Position numbers and translations under genes: made by a program
Assembly: GCF_016916835.1 (NCBI RefSeq)
Contig: NZ_JAFFIX010000019.1
Coordinates: 1-64,000 of the forward strand
Direction of reading: 5' to 3'
Length of the DNA: 64,000 nucleotides
From: Actinacidiphila bryophytorum
GTDB lineage: Bacteria; Actinomycetota; Actinomycetes; Streptomycetales; Streptomycetaceae
Notes under the pieces: model-generated
Told to the model about the DNA's origin: nothing
The model's input: the letters and a program-made list of their open reading frames with translations, nothing else
Databases searched by the model: none
Part shown: positions 33,612 through 41,253 of the stretch, one piece after another
How positions within the stretch are numbered: position 1 is the first letter of the stretch
Layout: each line of letters begins with the position of its first letter

Positions 33612-33671
33612 GGTGGGCGTCCAGGTGGGCGTCCAGGTGGGCGTCCAGGCGGGGGTCCAGGCGGGCGGTCA
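33612..33671. repeat. Five-copy 12-bp tandem repeat
   Basis: GGTGGGCGTCCA is repeated head to tail at 33612-33623, 33624-33635 and 33636-33647, followed by two diverged copies at 33648-33659 and 33660-33671. The last copy contains the stop codon of the membrane protein gene at 33669. Tandem repeats of this type can change copy number by slippage. Confidence 0.85.
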
Positions 33672-34124
33672 GGCCGCGGACAGCGCCCGCAGCACCACCC
33701 GCTGGTCGAACGCCAGCAGAGCGACGGTGGCCGCGCACATGGCCGCGGCCACCGCGACATGGGCGGGGGCCGACATCGCCTGCATCCCTATCGCGTGCAT
33801 CGCCAGGTGCATGCCGGCCCGCAGGGCGATCAGGCCGACCGCGATCTTGCGGGTGCGCTTGCTCTTGAGCATGGCCTTGGCCATCTTGAGCCGGCCGCGC
33901 ATGACCGTGCGGGCCAGCACGATGTTCACCGCGGCGGCAGCGACCACGAACACCCAGGCGTGCGGGGCGGACTTGATGATGTCGTACGACGCGCCGATCA
34001 CACCCTCGAAGGCGAAGAACCACACCGGGACGGGACGGAAGCCGGCCGAACCGCCCTCAGCGGTGCCCTTGCCGGCCGGGGCGTCGAGGCTGTCGGAGGT
34101 GCGCACTGCGTCGGTGATTGCCAT
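33669..34124 (-). CDS. Small conserved membrane protein, unknown function
   Basis: About 151 residues with three or four hydrophobic segments (around PVWFFAFEGVIGASYDI, VFVVAAAAVNIVLA, and two near the C terminus) and a basic loop RGRLKMAKAMLKSKRTRK. I do not recognise the family. ATG at 34124 is chosen, but no Shine-Dalgarno sequence is convincing and a GTG at 34181 is possible. Its 3' end lies in a five-copy 12-bp tandem repeat. Confidence 0.65.
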   Translation of the reverse strand: MAITDAVRTSDSLDAPAGKGTAEGGSAGFRPVPVWFFAFEGVIGASYDIIKSAPHAWVFVVAAAAVNIVLARTVMRGRLKMAKAMLKSKRTRKIAVGLIALRAGMHLAMHAIGMQAMSAPAHVAVAAAMCAATVALLAFDQRVVLRALSAA

Positions 34125-34193
34125 GGCATGAGCATCACCGCCGGAGAGGGGAGGACGGCAGAGCCGTCCGTCCGTACTCACCCATGACAGATG

Positions 34194-35048
34194 TCACTGG
34201 CCCCCGGCCGCCGCCCGCTGCGCCGCCAGCGCGGTGTGCCGCAGCAGCAGCGCGGTCGTGACCGGGCCGACTCCGCCCGGCACCGGGGACAGGGCGGCGG
34301 CCCGCCCGGCCACCGACTCCGCGTCCACGTCACCGGTCAGCCCGCCGTCCTCCGTGGCATTCGTGCCGACGTCCACGACGACCGAGCCGGGTGCCAGGTG
34401 CTCGCCCCTGATCAGCCCGGGCCTGCCCGCCGCGGCCACCACGATGTCCGCGGTGCGCGTCGCCGCGGCCAGGTCCGCGGTACGCGAATGGCACACGGTG
34501 ACCGTCGCGTCCCGGTCCAGCAGCAGGTGCGCGAGCGGCTTGCCGACGACCGTGGAGCGGCCGACGACCGCGACCGAACGCCCGGCAAGGGCGATGCCGT
34601 GCGCGTCCAGCAGGCTGACCACGGCCTCCGCGGTCGCCGGGGCGAAGGCCGGCAGGCCCGCGGCCAGCCGGCCCAGGCTCAGCGGGTTCGCGCCGTCCAC
34701 GTCCTTCTCCGGGGCGATGGCCCCCGCCAGGTCGGCGGCGGACGCGCCGGGCGGCAGCGGCGTCTGCAGGATCACCCCGTGCACGGTGGGGTCGGCGCTC
34801 AGCGCCAGCAGCTCCTGGCGGATCGCCGCGGGGGCGGCGTCGGGCGGGAGTCTCACGGTCGTGCAGTCGATCCCCACCTTTTCCGCGGCGCGGGTGATGG
34901 AGCGTACGTACCAGGCCGTGCTCTCGTCGTCGGTGGCGACGACCACCACGAGCCGCACGCGCCCGACCGCCTCCGCCACGTCCCGCGCTTCCGCGCGCAA
35001 CTCCGCGGCCCGCGCGCCCCCACCCAGCTCCACCGTCTCGTACCCCAC
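34194..35048 (-). CDS. FolD-like methylene-THF dehydrogenase lacking the catalytic lysine
   Basis: This 284-residue protein is clearly of the FolD fold. Tyr47 in STAWYVRS, Gln95 in LQTPLP, EKDVDG (114-119), GRSTVVGKPLAHLL and PVPGGVGPVT are all recognisable. However, the lysine that follows YVxS in FolD (Lys54 in E. coli) is Ile51 here, the preceding VGxxPAS block is ATDDES, and the PCTP block is replaced. That lysine is needed for cyclohydrolase action. The GTG at 35048 has GGAGGAG-rich sequence five bases upstream; the longer frame through the repeat is rejected. It is downstream of a cyclodeaminase/FchA-type gene. Confidence 0.85.
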   Translation of the reverse strand: MGYETVELGGGARAAELRAEARDVAEAVGRVRLVVVVATDDESTAWYVRSITRAAEKVGIDCTTVRLPPDAAPAAIRQELLALSADPTVHGVILQTPLPPGASAADLAGAIAPEKDVDGANPLSLGRLAAGLPAFAPATAEAVVSLLDAHGIALAGRSVAVVGRSTVVGKPLAHLLLDRDATVTVCHSRTADLAAATRTADIVVAAAGRPGLIRGEHLAPGSVVVDVGTNATEDGGLTGDVDAESVAGRAAALSPVPGGVGPVTTALLLRHTALAAQRAAAGGQ

Positions 35049-35076
35049 GCCGACTCCTCTCCTCCCCCGGAGGGGG

Positions 35077-35144
35077 TGCCACTTGCAGTGGCGTTGCTTT
35101 CTTTCCCCCGACCGGGGGCTGGGCGCGCAGTTCCCCGCGCCCCT
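35077..35144 (+). repeat. Left arm of a 68-bp inverted repeat
   Basis: This arm pairs with 35295-35362 in inverted orientation, with a few mismatches. It contains the CGCGCAGTTCCCCGCGCCCCT end of the dispersed repeat family, plus GTGCCACTTGCAGTGGCG. It lies directly upstream of the FolD-like gene. Confidence 0.8.
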
Positions 35145-35294
35145 GAGGTCCTGCCCCTTGCGGTGCGTTGCCTGCCTGCGGCGGGGGGTGGTCGCTCCGT
35201 TCTCCCCCAGAGGGGGTACCCCCACGCGCCCCTGGTGGTTGCCCCCTTCCCGCAGGGTGGGCGTTCCTTGGCCTGCGCAGGGTGAGCGTTTTCA
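35145..35294. other. Spacer between the arms of the inverted repeat, no gene
   Basis: These 150 bp hold no convincing coding sequence. They include an AGGGGGTACCCCC palindrome like those near hemA and hemC, a GCGCCCCTGGTGGTTGCCC stretch that recurs beside the repeat at 55401, and GAGCGTTTTCA just before the right arm, the usual flank of the dispersed repeat. Confidence 0.6.
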
Positions 35295-35362
35295 AGGGGC
35301 GCGGGGAACTGCGCGCCCAGCCCCCACCGGGCCGGAGGCAAGCAGCGCCACTGCAAGTGGCA
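35295..35362 (-). repeat. Right arm of a 68-bp inverted repeat
   Basis: Reverse complement of 35077-35144 with few mismatches. It begins with AGGGGCGCGGGGAACTGCGCG, the terminal sequence of the dispersed element, and is preceded by GAGCGTTTTCA. It ends 27 bp before the stop of the cyclodeaminase-family gene. Confidence 0.8.
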
Positions 35363-35388
35363 ATCGCCTGGGGCGGACGGAGCGGCCG

Positions 35389-36027
35389 TCAACCCTGGAG
35401 GGATTGGCGGACCGCCGAGGTCAGGGCGGCGGCTCGGGCCGCGAGGGGGTCGACGTCGGAGGTGGCGGCGGTGAGGGCCGCCCGGGTGGCCGGGGACTTG
35501 ATCCCGGCGAGATTGATCTCGACGTTGACCCGGGCGGTCGTGGCCGCGGCCCTGGCCGCCTCCGCGGCGGCGGCGACGTCCGTCACGACGTTGGGGTTCC
35601 CGATGGGAAGCAGCTCCTCCGCGAGGGCGATGATCCGCCGGGCGACCCCGATGACGTCGGCGGGCGGCCTGGCGGCCCCGGCCAGCGCCGCGGCGATGGC
35701 AGCGGACCTGGCCGCCTTCTCCCCGTCGCCCCCGCGCGGCAGCGCGTACGCATCGGTGACCGCCGTGAAGGCGGCCGCGTCGGCCGCGGCGAGGTCGAGC
35801 GCGGCGCCCCGCAGCTCGTCGCTCTCGGCGGTGATCCGCGCGACGGCTTCCGCCTGGGCGGCGTACTTCTCGCCGGTGGTGTAGCGGGCGACCATGCCGA
35901 GCAGTGCGGCGCCCTGGGCCGCGTGCAGCGCGGCGGCGGCCCCGCCGCCGGGTGCGGGCAACCGGGCGGCGAGCCGGTCCAGGTAGCCGCCGACCGTCTC
36001 GTCCTGGATCCGCGCCTGATCGTGCAC
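35389..36027 (-). CDS. Cyclodeaminase/methenyl-THF cyclohydrolase family protein (FTCD_C, FchA-like)
   Basis: A 212-residue, mostly helical protein of the FTCD_C family. The N-terminal LAARLPAPGGGAAAALHAAQGAALLGMVARYT matches the PxPGGGxxAAL block of formimidoyltransferase-cyclodeaminase and of the methylotroph methenyl-tetrahydrofolate cyclohydrolase FchA. GNPNVVTDVAAAAE and ARVNVEINLAGI are also typical. It therefore acts on a one-carbon tetrahydrofolate intermediate. The GTG at 36027 has GAGAGGG about nine bases upstream. Downstream on the same strand lies the FolD-like gene that lacks the cyclohydrolase lysine, so this protein may supply that activity. Confidence 0.87.
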   Translation of the reverse strand: MHDQARIQDETVGGYLDRLAARLPAPGGGAAAALHAAQGAALLGMVARYTTGEKYAAQAEAVARITAESDELRGAALDLAAADAAAFTAVTDAYALPRGGDGEKAARSAAIAAALAGAARPPADVIGVARRIIALAEELLPIGNPNVVTDVAAAAEAARAAATTARVNVEINLAGIKSPATRAALTAATSDVDPLAARAAALTSAVRQSLQG

Positions 36028-36174
36028 CCGTGCCGCCCTCTCGTGCCGCCGAACCGGATGCGCACGAGCCTATCGTGCGCGCCGAATGCGCTGGTGACGG
36101 CCCGTTGTCGTACCTGCGCGGCACAATTCGGTGGACGGGCCGGGAGAGCGCGGGAGAGAGAGGAGCACACCGCC

Positions 36175-36741
36175 GTGCGAAAGATCGTGTTGATGATGTC
36201 GGTATCGCTGGACGGTTTCATGGAGGGGCCGAACCGGGAGATCGACTGGCACCTCGTGGACGACGAACTGCACAACTACTTCAACGCGCACCTGCGCACG
36301 ATGGGCGCATTTCTCGACGGGCGCGTCACATACGAACTCATGGCCGAATTCTGGCCGACCGCGGACGAGGACGCGTCGAATCCCGAGCCGGTCAAGGAAT
36401 TCGCCCGTATCTGGCGGGAGATGCCCAAGATCGTCTACTCGCGGACCCTGGAGCAGGCCGGGTGGAACACGACGGTCGTGCGCGAGGTCGTCCCGGCGGA
36501 GGTGGCGGCGCTCAAGGCGCAGCCGGGCGGCGATCTGGCCCTGGGCGGCGCCGACTTGGCCGCGGCCTTCGCCGCGCACGACCTCATCGACGAGTACCGG
36601 ATCTACGTGCACCCGGTGCTGCTCGGCTCGGGCAAGCGGCTCTTTCCCGAGGCCGCGGACCGTACGGCGCTGCACCTGGCGGAGAGCCGTACGTTCGGCA
36701 ACGGCGTCGTGCTGCTGCGGTACGAGCGCGACCGCGGCTGA
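36175..36741 (+). CDS. Dihydrofolate reductase family protein (RibD C-terminal type)
   Basis: A 188-residue protein of the RibD_C/YwjB-YyaP group, opening RKIVLMMSVSLDGFMEGPN, with FLDGRVTYELM, MPKIVYSRTL, LALGGADLAAAF and the C-terminal VHPVLLGSGKRLF block. These proteins have a dihydrofolate-reductase-like fold and bind NADPH, but many are not DHFRs. GTG 36175 follows AGGAG at a ten-base spacing. It is divergent from the cyclodeaminase-family gene. Confidence 0.88.
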   Translation: MRKIVLMMSVSLDGFMEGPNREIDWHLVDDELHNYFNAHLRTMGAFLDGRVTYELMAEFWPTADEDASNPEPVKEFARIWREMPKIVYSRTLEQAGWNTTVVREVVPAEVAALKAQPGGDLALGGADLAAAFAAHDLIDEYRIYVHPVLLGSGKRLFPEAADRTALHLAESRTFGNGVVLLRYERDRG

Positions 36742-36944
36742 GCGGGAGAGCCGGACGACCGCGAAGACCCGGGATAGCGCCCGCCGGGTGCCTCGCTTCA
36801 TGCGCTTGGCGCCGACTTCGCCGGAATTGGGAAGGCCGATCTTTTCGAAAGCCTCACAACTGCCCCGCAGGGCCTTCGGCCCGTGCTGTTAGCGTTTTGC
36901 GGTCAGCCGGCCTGCAGCAGCACAGAAAGCCATAAGCCGAAAAA
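36742..36944. other. Gap upstream of the SCO2400-family gene
   Basis: No gene or strong dyad is visible. The second half is relatively A/T-rich for this genome, with GAAAGCC, AGCGTTTTG and AAAAA tracts, which suggests promoter DNA for the gene at 36945, but no confident -10/-35 pair is seen. Confidence 0.4.
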
Positions 36945-37757
36945 ATGGACTACTGCTACCAATGCCGTCGCACCCTCAACGGGGCGCTGGTGTGCCCGGG
37001 TTGCGGTGCTTACGCCCCGGACATCGCGCCGCCCGCTGAGGCGTATCGGCCGCCGTATTACGGCGGTGAGCCGATATCGGCGATGCCGTCGGCGCAGTTG
37101 ATGCCCGACCCGCCGCTGCCGGAGGCACTGCCGGAACTGCTGTCGTCCGGTGCGCACGGCCCGGACCCCGAGCCGGCGGTGGACTTCGTGCCGTCGGGGC
37201 CGCGCCCCGGCGGGCGTGCCGCCCGCCGCCAGCAGCAGGCGCGCTGGCGCAAGAACCGGCGCAGGGCCGCGGCGGCGACCGCTGTGGCCCTCGCGGGCGG
37301 CGGTCTGACGATCGCGGCGACGTCGACCGGTGGTTCCGACGGGCGCTCGGCCGCCGCGGCGACCCCGGACCTGCCGGTGGGCGACACGCTGCCGGATGCG
37401 ACGACCTCAGCCGCGACCTCGGCCACCATCCCCTCGGCGCCGGCCCCGCGGACCACCGCGGGCACCCCGGCCCCGCCGCACCCCGCGGCCACGACCCCGC
37501 CGTCGGGCACCCGCTCGGTGCCGGTCGTGCCGCGTACCGCGGCCCCGAACACGGCCGCGTCCCGGCAGCCGATGACCCAGTCGGTCACGACGCAGGCCCC
37601 GGTGACGCCGTCGCCCACCTCGACGGCCCAGACGCCGGTGACCCAGCCGACGACGACGCCTTCGCAGCCGCCCGCGACGACCGCCCCGGCGCAGCCGCCG
37701 GCCACGTCGGACCCGCAGCCGCCGCGCCAGGTCTGCATCCTGCTGATCTGCCTGTGA
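36945..37757 (+). CDS. SCO2400-family zinc-ribbon membrane protein
   Basis: A 270-residue protein opening MDYCYQCRRTLNGALVCPGCGAYAPDI, a CxxC-CxxC zinc ribbon. A basic patch RRQQQARWRKNRRR leads to a single hydrophobic helix (about 105-125), then a long Thr/Pro/Ala-rich exported stalk and a short C-terminal QVCILLICL. The layout is cytoplasmic zinc ribbon, one membrane pass, and a wall-spanning stalk. The family is actinobacterial with unknown role. The Shine-Dalgarno sequence is weak. Confidence 0.82.
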   Translation: MDYCYQCRRTLNGALVCPGCGAYAPDIAPPAEAYRPPYYGGEPISAMPSAQLMPDPPLPEALPELLSSGAHGPDPEPAVDFVPSGPRPGGRAARRQQQARWRKNRRRAAAATAVALAGGGLTIAATSTGGSDGRSAAAATPDLPVGDTLPDATTSAATSATIPSAPAPRTTAGTPAPPHPAATTPPSGTRSVPVVPRTAAPNTAASRQPMTQSVTTQAPVTPSPTSTAQTPVTQPTTTPSQPPATTAPAQPPATSDPQPPRQVCILLICL

Positions 37758-37761
37758 CCCG

Positions 37762-37794
37762 CCGCTGACGCCTGCGCGGGGGAGGCGTCAGCGG
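37762..37794 (+). terminator. Terminator after the SCO2400-family gene
   Basis: Perfect 12-bp complements at 37762-37773 and 37783-37794 with a 9-base loop, five bases after the stop codon. Confidence 0.75.
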
Positions 37795-37847
37795 TGCGGA
37801 CCGCCCGAGAACGACACGCGGCGGTCCGGCCCGCCCGGGGTCTCGTA

Positions 37848-37865
37848 CATACGTTCGAACGTATG
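37848..37865. promoter_or_regulatory. 18-bp perfect palindrome upstream of a small gene
   Basis: CATACGTTCGAACGTATG is a perfect palindrome 14 bp before the ATG at 37880. The flanking TCTCG and CGAGA extend it with a 2-base offset. The left part, GTACATACGTTC, also resembles a LexA box (GAAC-N4-GTTC) with one mismatch. It is a strong operator candidate. Confidence 0.65.
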
Positions 37866-37879
37866 CGAGAATCCGGAGC

Positions 37880-38188
37880 ATGCACCACCACACCTTCCCC
37901 GCCGACCTCGTCCAGGCGCAGCGCGACTGGTACGCCACGTATCGCCAACTGGCCGGCGCCGCCGGCTCCCAGACCACCGTGCTGCGCCGCCGCCTGGTGC
38001 GGCTCTCGGTCCAGGTCACCGCACATCCGTACTGGGCGACGGTGCCCCACAGTGCGCCCGCGGCCCGGATGCAGCTCAAGGCGCTCGCCTGGGACGACGA
38101 GGCGGGCGACAGATCCGGCGACGGTGCCGAGGAGCACGGCCCGCAGGCGCGGACAGGTGCCGGCCCCGCGAGCGCTACGGCCGGGTGA
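37880..38188 (+). CDS. Small hypothetical protein
   Basis: This 102-residue soluble protein starts MHHHTFPADLVQAQRDWYATYRQLA, then has a helical region TTVLRRRLVRLSVQVTAHPYW, and a low-complexity acidic/Gly-rich tail. I do not recognise it. ATG 37880 lies 14 bp after an 18-bp palindrome, suggesting tight control, and GGAG sits unusually close to the start. Its stop overlaps the convergent LysR gene by 14 bp. Confidence 0.72.
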   Translation: MHHHTFPADLVQAQRDWYATYRQLAGAAGSQTTVLRRRLVRLSVQVTAHPYWATVPHSAPAARMQLKALAWDDEAGDRSGDGAEEHGPQARTGAGPASATAG

Positions 38189-39083
38189 AGGCCCTCCGGC
38201 AGTGCGCGACCAGCTCGCGCACCGCCGGCGGGTGCGTACCGCGCCAGACCAGTGCCAGCAGCGCCGGGATGTCCACGTCGGCGATCGGGCGGGCGGCCGG
38301 CAGGTCCCGGTGGCGGGGCGCCGTCGACTCGCTCAGCACCCCGACGCCGAGCCCGCGTGCGGCCAGGCCGGCGATCGCGTCGGGGGCGCTGGCCTGCAGC
38401 GCGATCACCGGGTCGAGCCGCTGCTCGGCGCAGGCCTGGTCCAGGACGCCGCGCAGGCCGGTGCCGCGGGGCATGCACACCAGCGGGTGTCCTGCGACCT
38501 CCCGCAGCGTGACCGGGTCCGCCCCGCCGTCGGAGTCCGCCCCGCCGGGCCCTGCCAGCGGGTGCCCGGCGGGCACGACGGCGACCAGCCGCTCGCTGAC
38601 GACGGTGAAGGCGTCGAGCCCGCCGGGTGTGCCGCCCGCGCAGCCGATCAGCGCCAGGTCGACGGCGCCGTCCCGTACGCCGTCGGCCAGTTGCTCCGAG
38701 GCGTCCTCGACCAGGGTGATCTCCACTCCGGGGTGGGCCTGGTGGAAGGCGGCGAGCGCGTCGAAGAGCGGGGTGACCGTGCATCCGACGACCATGCCGA
38801 CGACGACCTGCCCGCGGATGACGTCGGTGACCTCGCCGACGGCCTGCCCGACCGCATGCGCGGCGGCCAGCGCGGCCCTGGCGTGTTCGAGTGCGGCCTT
38901 GCCCGCGACGGTCAGCCGGGCGGTGCGGCCCGAGCGGTCGAAGAGTTCCGCGCCCAACTCCCGCTCCAGCTGCCGAATCTGGGAGCTGACCCCGGACTGG
39001 CTGATGTGGACGCGCTCGGCGGCCCGGGTGAAGTTGCGCTCCTCGGCGACCGCGACGAAGTATTCGAGCTGCCTGAGGTCCAT
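38175..39083 (-). CDS. LysR-family transcriptional regulator
   Basis: A 302-residue LysR-type regulator. The N-terminal helix-turn-helix is MDLRQLEYFVAVAEERNFTRAAERVHISQSGVSSQIRQLE. The effector domain starts near residue 90 (GQVVVGMVVGC). ATG 39083 is the natural start. The gene is not divergent from an obvious target, because its upstream neighbour points the same way, so its regulon is unknown. Confidence 0.9.
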   Translation of the reverse strand: MDLRQLEYFVAVAEERNFTRAAERVHISQSGVSSQIRQLERELGAELFDRSGRTARLTVAGKAALEHARAALAAAHAVGQAVGEVTDVIRGQVVVGMVVGCTVTPLFDALAAFHQAHPGVEITLVEDASEQLADGVRDGAVDLALIGCAGGTPGGLDAFTVVSERLVAVVPAGHPLAGPGGADSDGGADPVTLREVAGHPLVCMPRGTGLRGVLDQACAEQRLDPVIALQASAPDAIAGLAARGLGVGVLSESTAPRHRDLPAARPIADVDIPALLALVWRGTHPPAVRELVAHCRRAFTRP

Positions 39084-39119
39084 GACCGCGAGGCTACCCA
39101 GCCCGCGGCGCCCGGGGAC

Positions 39120-39554
39120 TCAGGGCCAGACGAGGCAGTACAGCTGGTGTCCCGACTCCTGGCAGCGGCGGGCGAAGTCCTGCCATTCGTGGAGCATCTG
39201 GTAGATGACGAACGCGTCGCGCGGGCCGCGCCGGTCGGGGACGGTCGACCATATGAAGGCGGCGGCGCCGAGGGACTCCTCGTTGGCGTTGCGCAGCGGT
39301 TCCACGACGGACGCGGGCAGCCGGACGACGGCGTAGTCCGGGTGCAGGACGACGAGTTCGAGCGGCGGGACCTTGGCCGGGGGTATGCCCTCGATGCCGG
39401 TGAGGACCATCGCGGCCATCGTCTCCGGCTTGACCTTGGTGTACAGGCCCTGGCCGAGTTCGTCGCCGCCGAGTTCCTCCGGGCGCATCGAGATCGGGAC
39501 GCGGGCCGCGGTGGCACCGTCGGGCGCACCGAAGTACTTGTAGGTCACCCCCAC
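39120..39554 (-). CDS. Conserved Streptomyces protein, unknown function
   Basis: About 144 residues, soluble, with TYKYFGAPDGATAARVPISMRPEELGGDE and a C-terminal HEWQDFARRCQESGHQLYCLVWP. I recognise the sequence type as conserved in Streptomyces but without assigned function. The GTG at 39554 has AGGGG seven bases upstream; GTG at 39548 is an alternative. The frame stays open upstream to 39884, but that part is low-complexity (Arg/Asp/Gln-rich) and probably not translated. Confidence 0.72.
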   Translation of the reverse strand: MGVTYKYFGAPDGATAARVPISMRPEELGGDELGQGLYTKVKPETMAAMVLTGIEGIPPAKVPPLELVVLHPDYAVVRLPASVVEPLRNANEESLGAAAFIWSTVPDRRGPRDAFVIYQMLHEWQDFARRCQESGHQLYCLVWP

Positions 39555-39945
39555 TCGGCCACCCCTGCTCCTGCCCTCTGCGGTCGATCGGCGTTCGTTC
39601 GTGTCGCGCTGTCCGCGGTCCCCGCGATCTCCGCGGCGATCGCGTGGTTCTCGGTGTTGCTGTTGCTCGTGGTGTTCTTGATCGCGTGGTTCTGGACTGC
39701 TCGGCTCTGCGGTGTGTCGATTCTGCGAGTTCTGCGAGTTCTGCGGGGTGCGGCGGCGCTTGCCGGTCGGGCGGGCGTCGTCGGGTTCGGGTACGTGTTC
39801 TCCCGGTCCCTCGCCCGGACCGCCACCCGTCTGCTGCATTCCACTACCCGACCATCTGCCGCCCCAACCATGCAACCCGATCATCGTCTCAGATGCACGG
39901 TTGAGACGTTGTGGCGCAACGCCCGGGGTTTGAGAGCATGTGTCT
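39555..39945. other. 391-bp gap upstream of hemL
   Basis: No convincing gene. It holds short tandem repeats (TTCTGCGAG about 2.5 times near 39720-39746) and alternating GATCTCCGCGG/GATCGCG stretches, with an unusual run of repeated GTTCT/GTGTT motifs. The last 60 bp should contain the hemL promoter, but no confident pair is seen. Confidence 0.4.
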
Positions 39946-41253
39946 GTGAGCTATCCCTACGAAGCACCAGTGTCCCAGGAACTGTTCGACCGCGCGGCGG
40001 CCGTGACCCCAGGAGGCGTGAACTCTCCGGTGCGGGCCTTCCGTGCCGTGGGCGGTACGCCCCGCTTCATGGTGTCCGGTACCGGTCCGTACCTGACCGA
40101 CGCCGACGGCCGCGAGTACGTGGACCTGGTCTGCTCGTGGGGACCGATGATCCTCGGCCACGCGCACCCCGAGGTGATCGCCGCCGTCCAGGCCGCTGTG
40201 ACCCGCGGCACGTCCTTCGGCACGCCCAGCGAGGGCGAGGTCGCGCTGGCCGAGGAGATGGTGGCCAGGGTCGAACCGCTGGACCAGGTGCGGCTGGTGT
40301 CGTCCGGCACCGAGGCGACGATGTCCGCGATCCGGCTGGCCCGCGGCTTCACCGGGCGCGCGAAGGTGGTCAAGTTCGCGGGGTGCTACCACGGTCATGT
40401 GGACGCGCTGCTGGCCGCCGCCGGTTCCGGTGTGGCCACCTTCGGGCTGCCCGACACCCCGGGCGTGACCGGTGCGCAGACCGGCGAGACGATCGTGCTG
40501 CCGTACAACGACCTGGACGCCGTACGGGCCGCGTTCGCCGCGAACCCCGGGCAGATCGCCTGTGTCATCACCGAGGCGTCGCCCGGCAACATGGGCGTCG
40601 TACCGCCCCGCGACGGCTTCAACGCGGGCTTGAAGGAGCTGTGCGCGGCCGACGGCGCCCTCTATGTCTCCGACGAGGTCATGACCGGCTTCCGGGTCAG
40701 CAGGGCCGGCTGGTACGGGCTCGACGGCGTCCGCCCCGACCTGATGACCTTCGGCAAGGTCATGGGCGGCGGCTTCCCCGCCGCGGCCTTCGGCGGCCGG
40801 GCCGACGTCATGGCCCAGCTCGCCCCGGTCGGCCCGGTCTACCAGGCCGGCACCCTGTCCGGTAACCCGGTGGCGACCGCGGCGGGCCTGGCGCAGCTGC
40901 GGCTGCTGGACGACGCGGCCTACCGGGCGGTGGACGCGGCCTCCGCGGAGATCCGCGGGCTGGTGACGGCGGCGCTGAGCAAGGAGGGGGTCGCGCACCG
41001 GCTGCAGACGGCGGGCAGTATGTTCTCCGTCTTCTTCACGGACGAGGAGGTCCGTGACTTCGAGGCGGCCAAGCGCCAGGAGGCGTACCGCTTCACCCCG
41101 TTCTTCCACTCGATGCTGGCGCAGGGCGTGTACGTGCCCCCGTCGGCGTTCGAGTCCTGGTTCGTGTCGACCGCACACGACGAGCGGGCCGTGGAGCGTA
41201 TCGCTGCCGCGCTGCCCGCCGCCGCACGTGCCGCAGCGGAGGCCCACGCATGA
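39946..41253 (+). CDS. hemL: Glutamate-1-semialdehyde 2,1-aminomutase HemL
   Basis: This 435-residue PLP enzyme converts glutamate-1-semialdehyde to 5-aminolevulinate, completing the step after HemA (12685). The PLP lysine is in TFGKVMGGGFP. VTPGGVNSPVRAFRAVGG and SSGTEATMSAIRLARG are characteristic of GSAM. GTG 39946 gives the usual N terminus (MSYPYEAP); GTG 39940 is possible. Its end overlaps the next gene's ATG by four bases (ATGA). It is separate from the rex-hem operon. Confidence 0.95.
   Translation: MSYPYEAPVSQELFDRAAAVTPGGVNSPVRAFRAVGGTPRFMVSGTGPYLTDADGREYVDLVCSWGPMILGHAHPEVIAAVQAAVTRGTSFGTPSEGEVALAEEMVARVEPLDQVRLVSSGTEATMSAIRLARGFTGRAKVVKFAGCYHGHVDALLAAAGSGVATFGLPDTPGVTGAQTGETIVLPYNDLDAVRAAFAANPGQIACVITEASPGNMGVVPPRDGFNAGLKELCAADGALYVSDEVMTGFRVSRAGWYGLDGVRPDLMTFGKVMGGGFPAAAFGGRADVMAQLAPVGPVYQAGTLSGNPVATAAGLAQLRLLDDAAYRAVDAASAEIRGLVTAALSKEGVAHRLQTAGSMFSVFFTDEEVRDFEAAKRQEAYRFTPFFHSMLAQGVYVPPSAFESWFVSTAHDERAVERIAAALPAAARAAAEAHA

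Noticed and set aside
35049..35225. N-terminal extension of the FolD-like protein
   Set aside because: The extra residues are encoded by the inverted repeat arm, and GTG 35048 has a strong Shine-Dalgarno sequence.
39555..39884. N-terminal extension of the unknown gene at 39120
   Set aside because: The translated region is Arg/Asp/Gln-rich with tandem repeats and no Shine-Dalgarno-supported start. The conserved part starts near 39554.
37794..40865. Plus-strand frame of about 1,000 codons over the LysR gene and hemL
   Set aside because: It crosses a real minus-strand LysR gene and reads hemL in another frame, giving low-complexity residues only.
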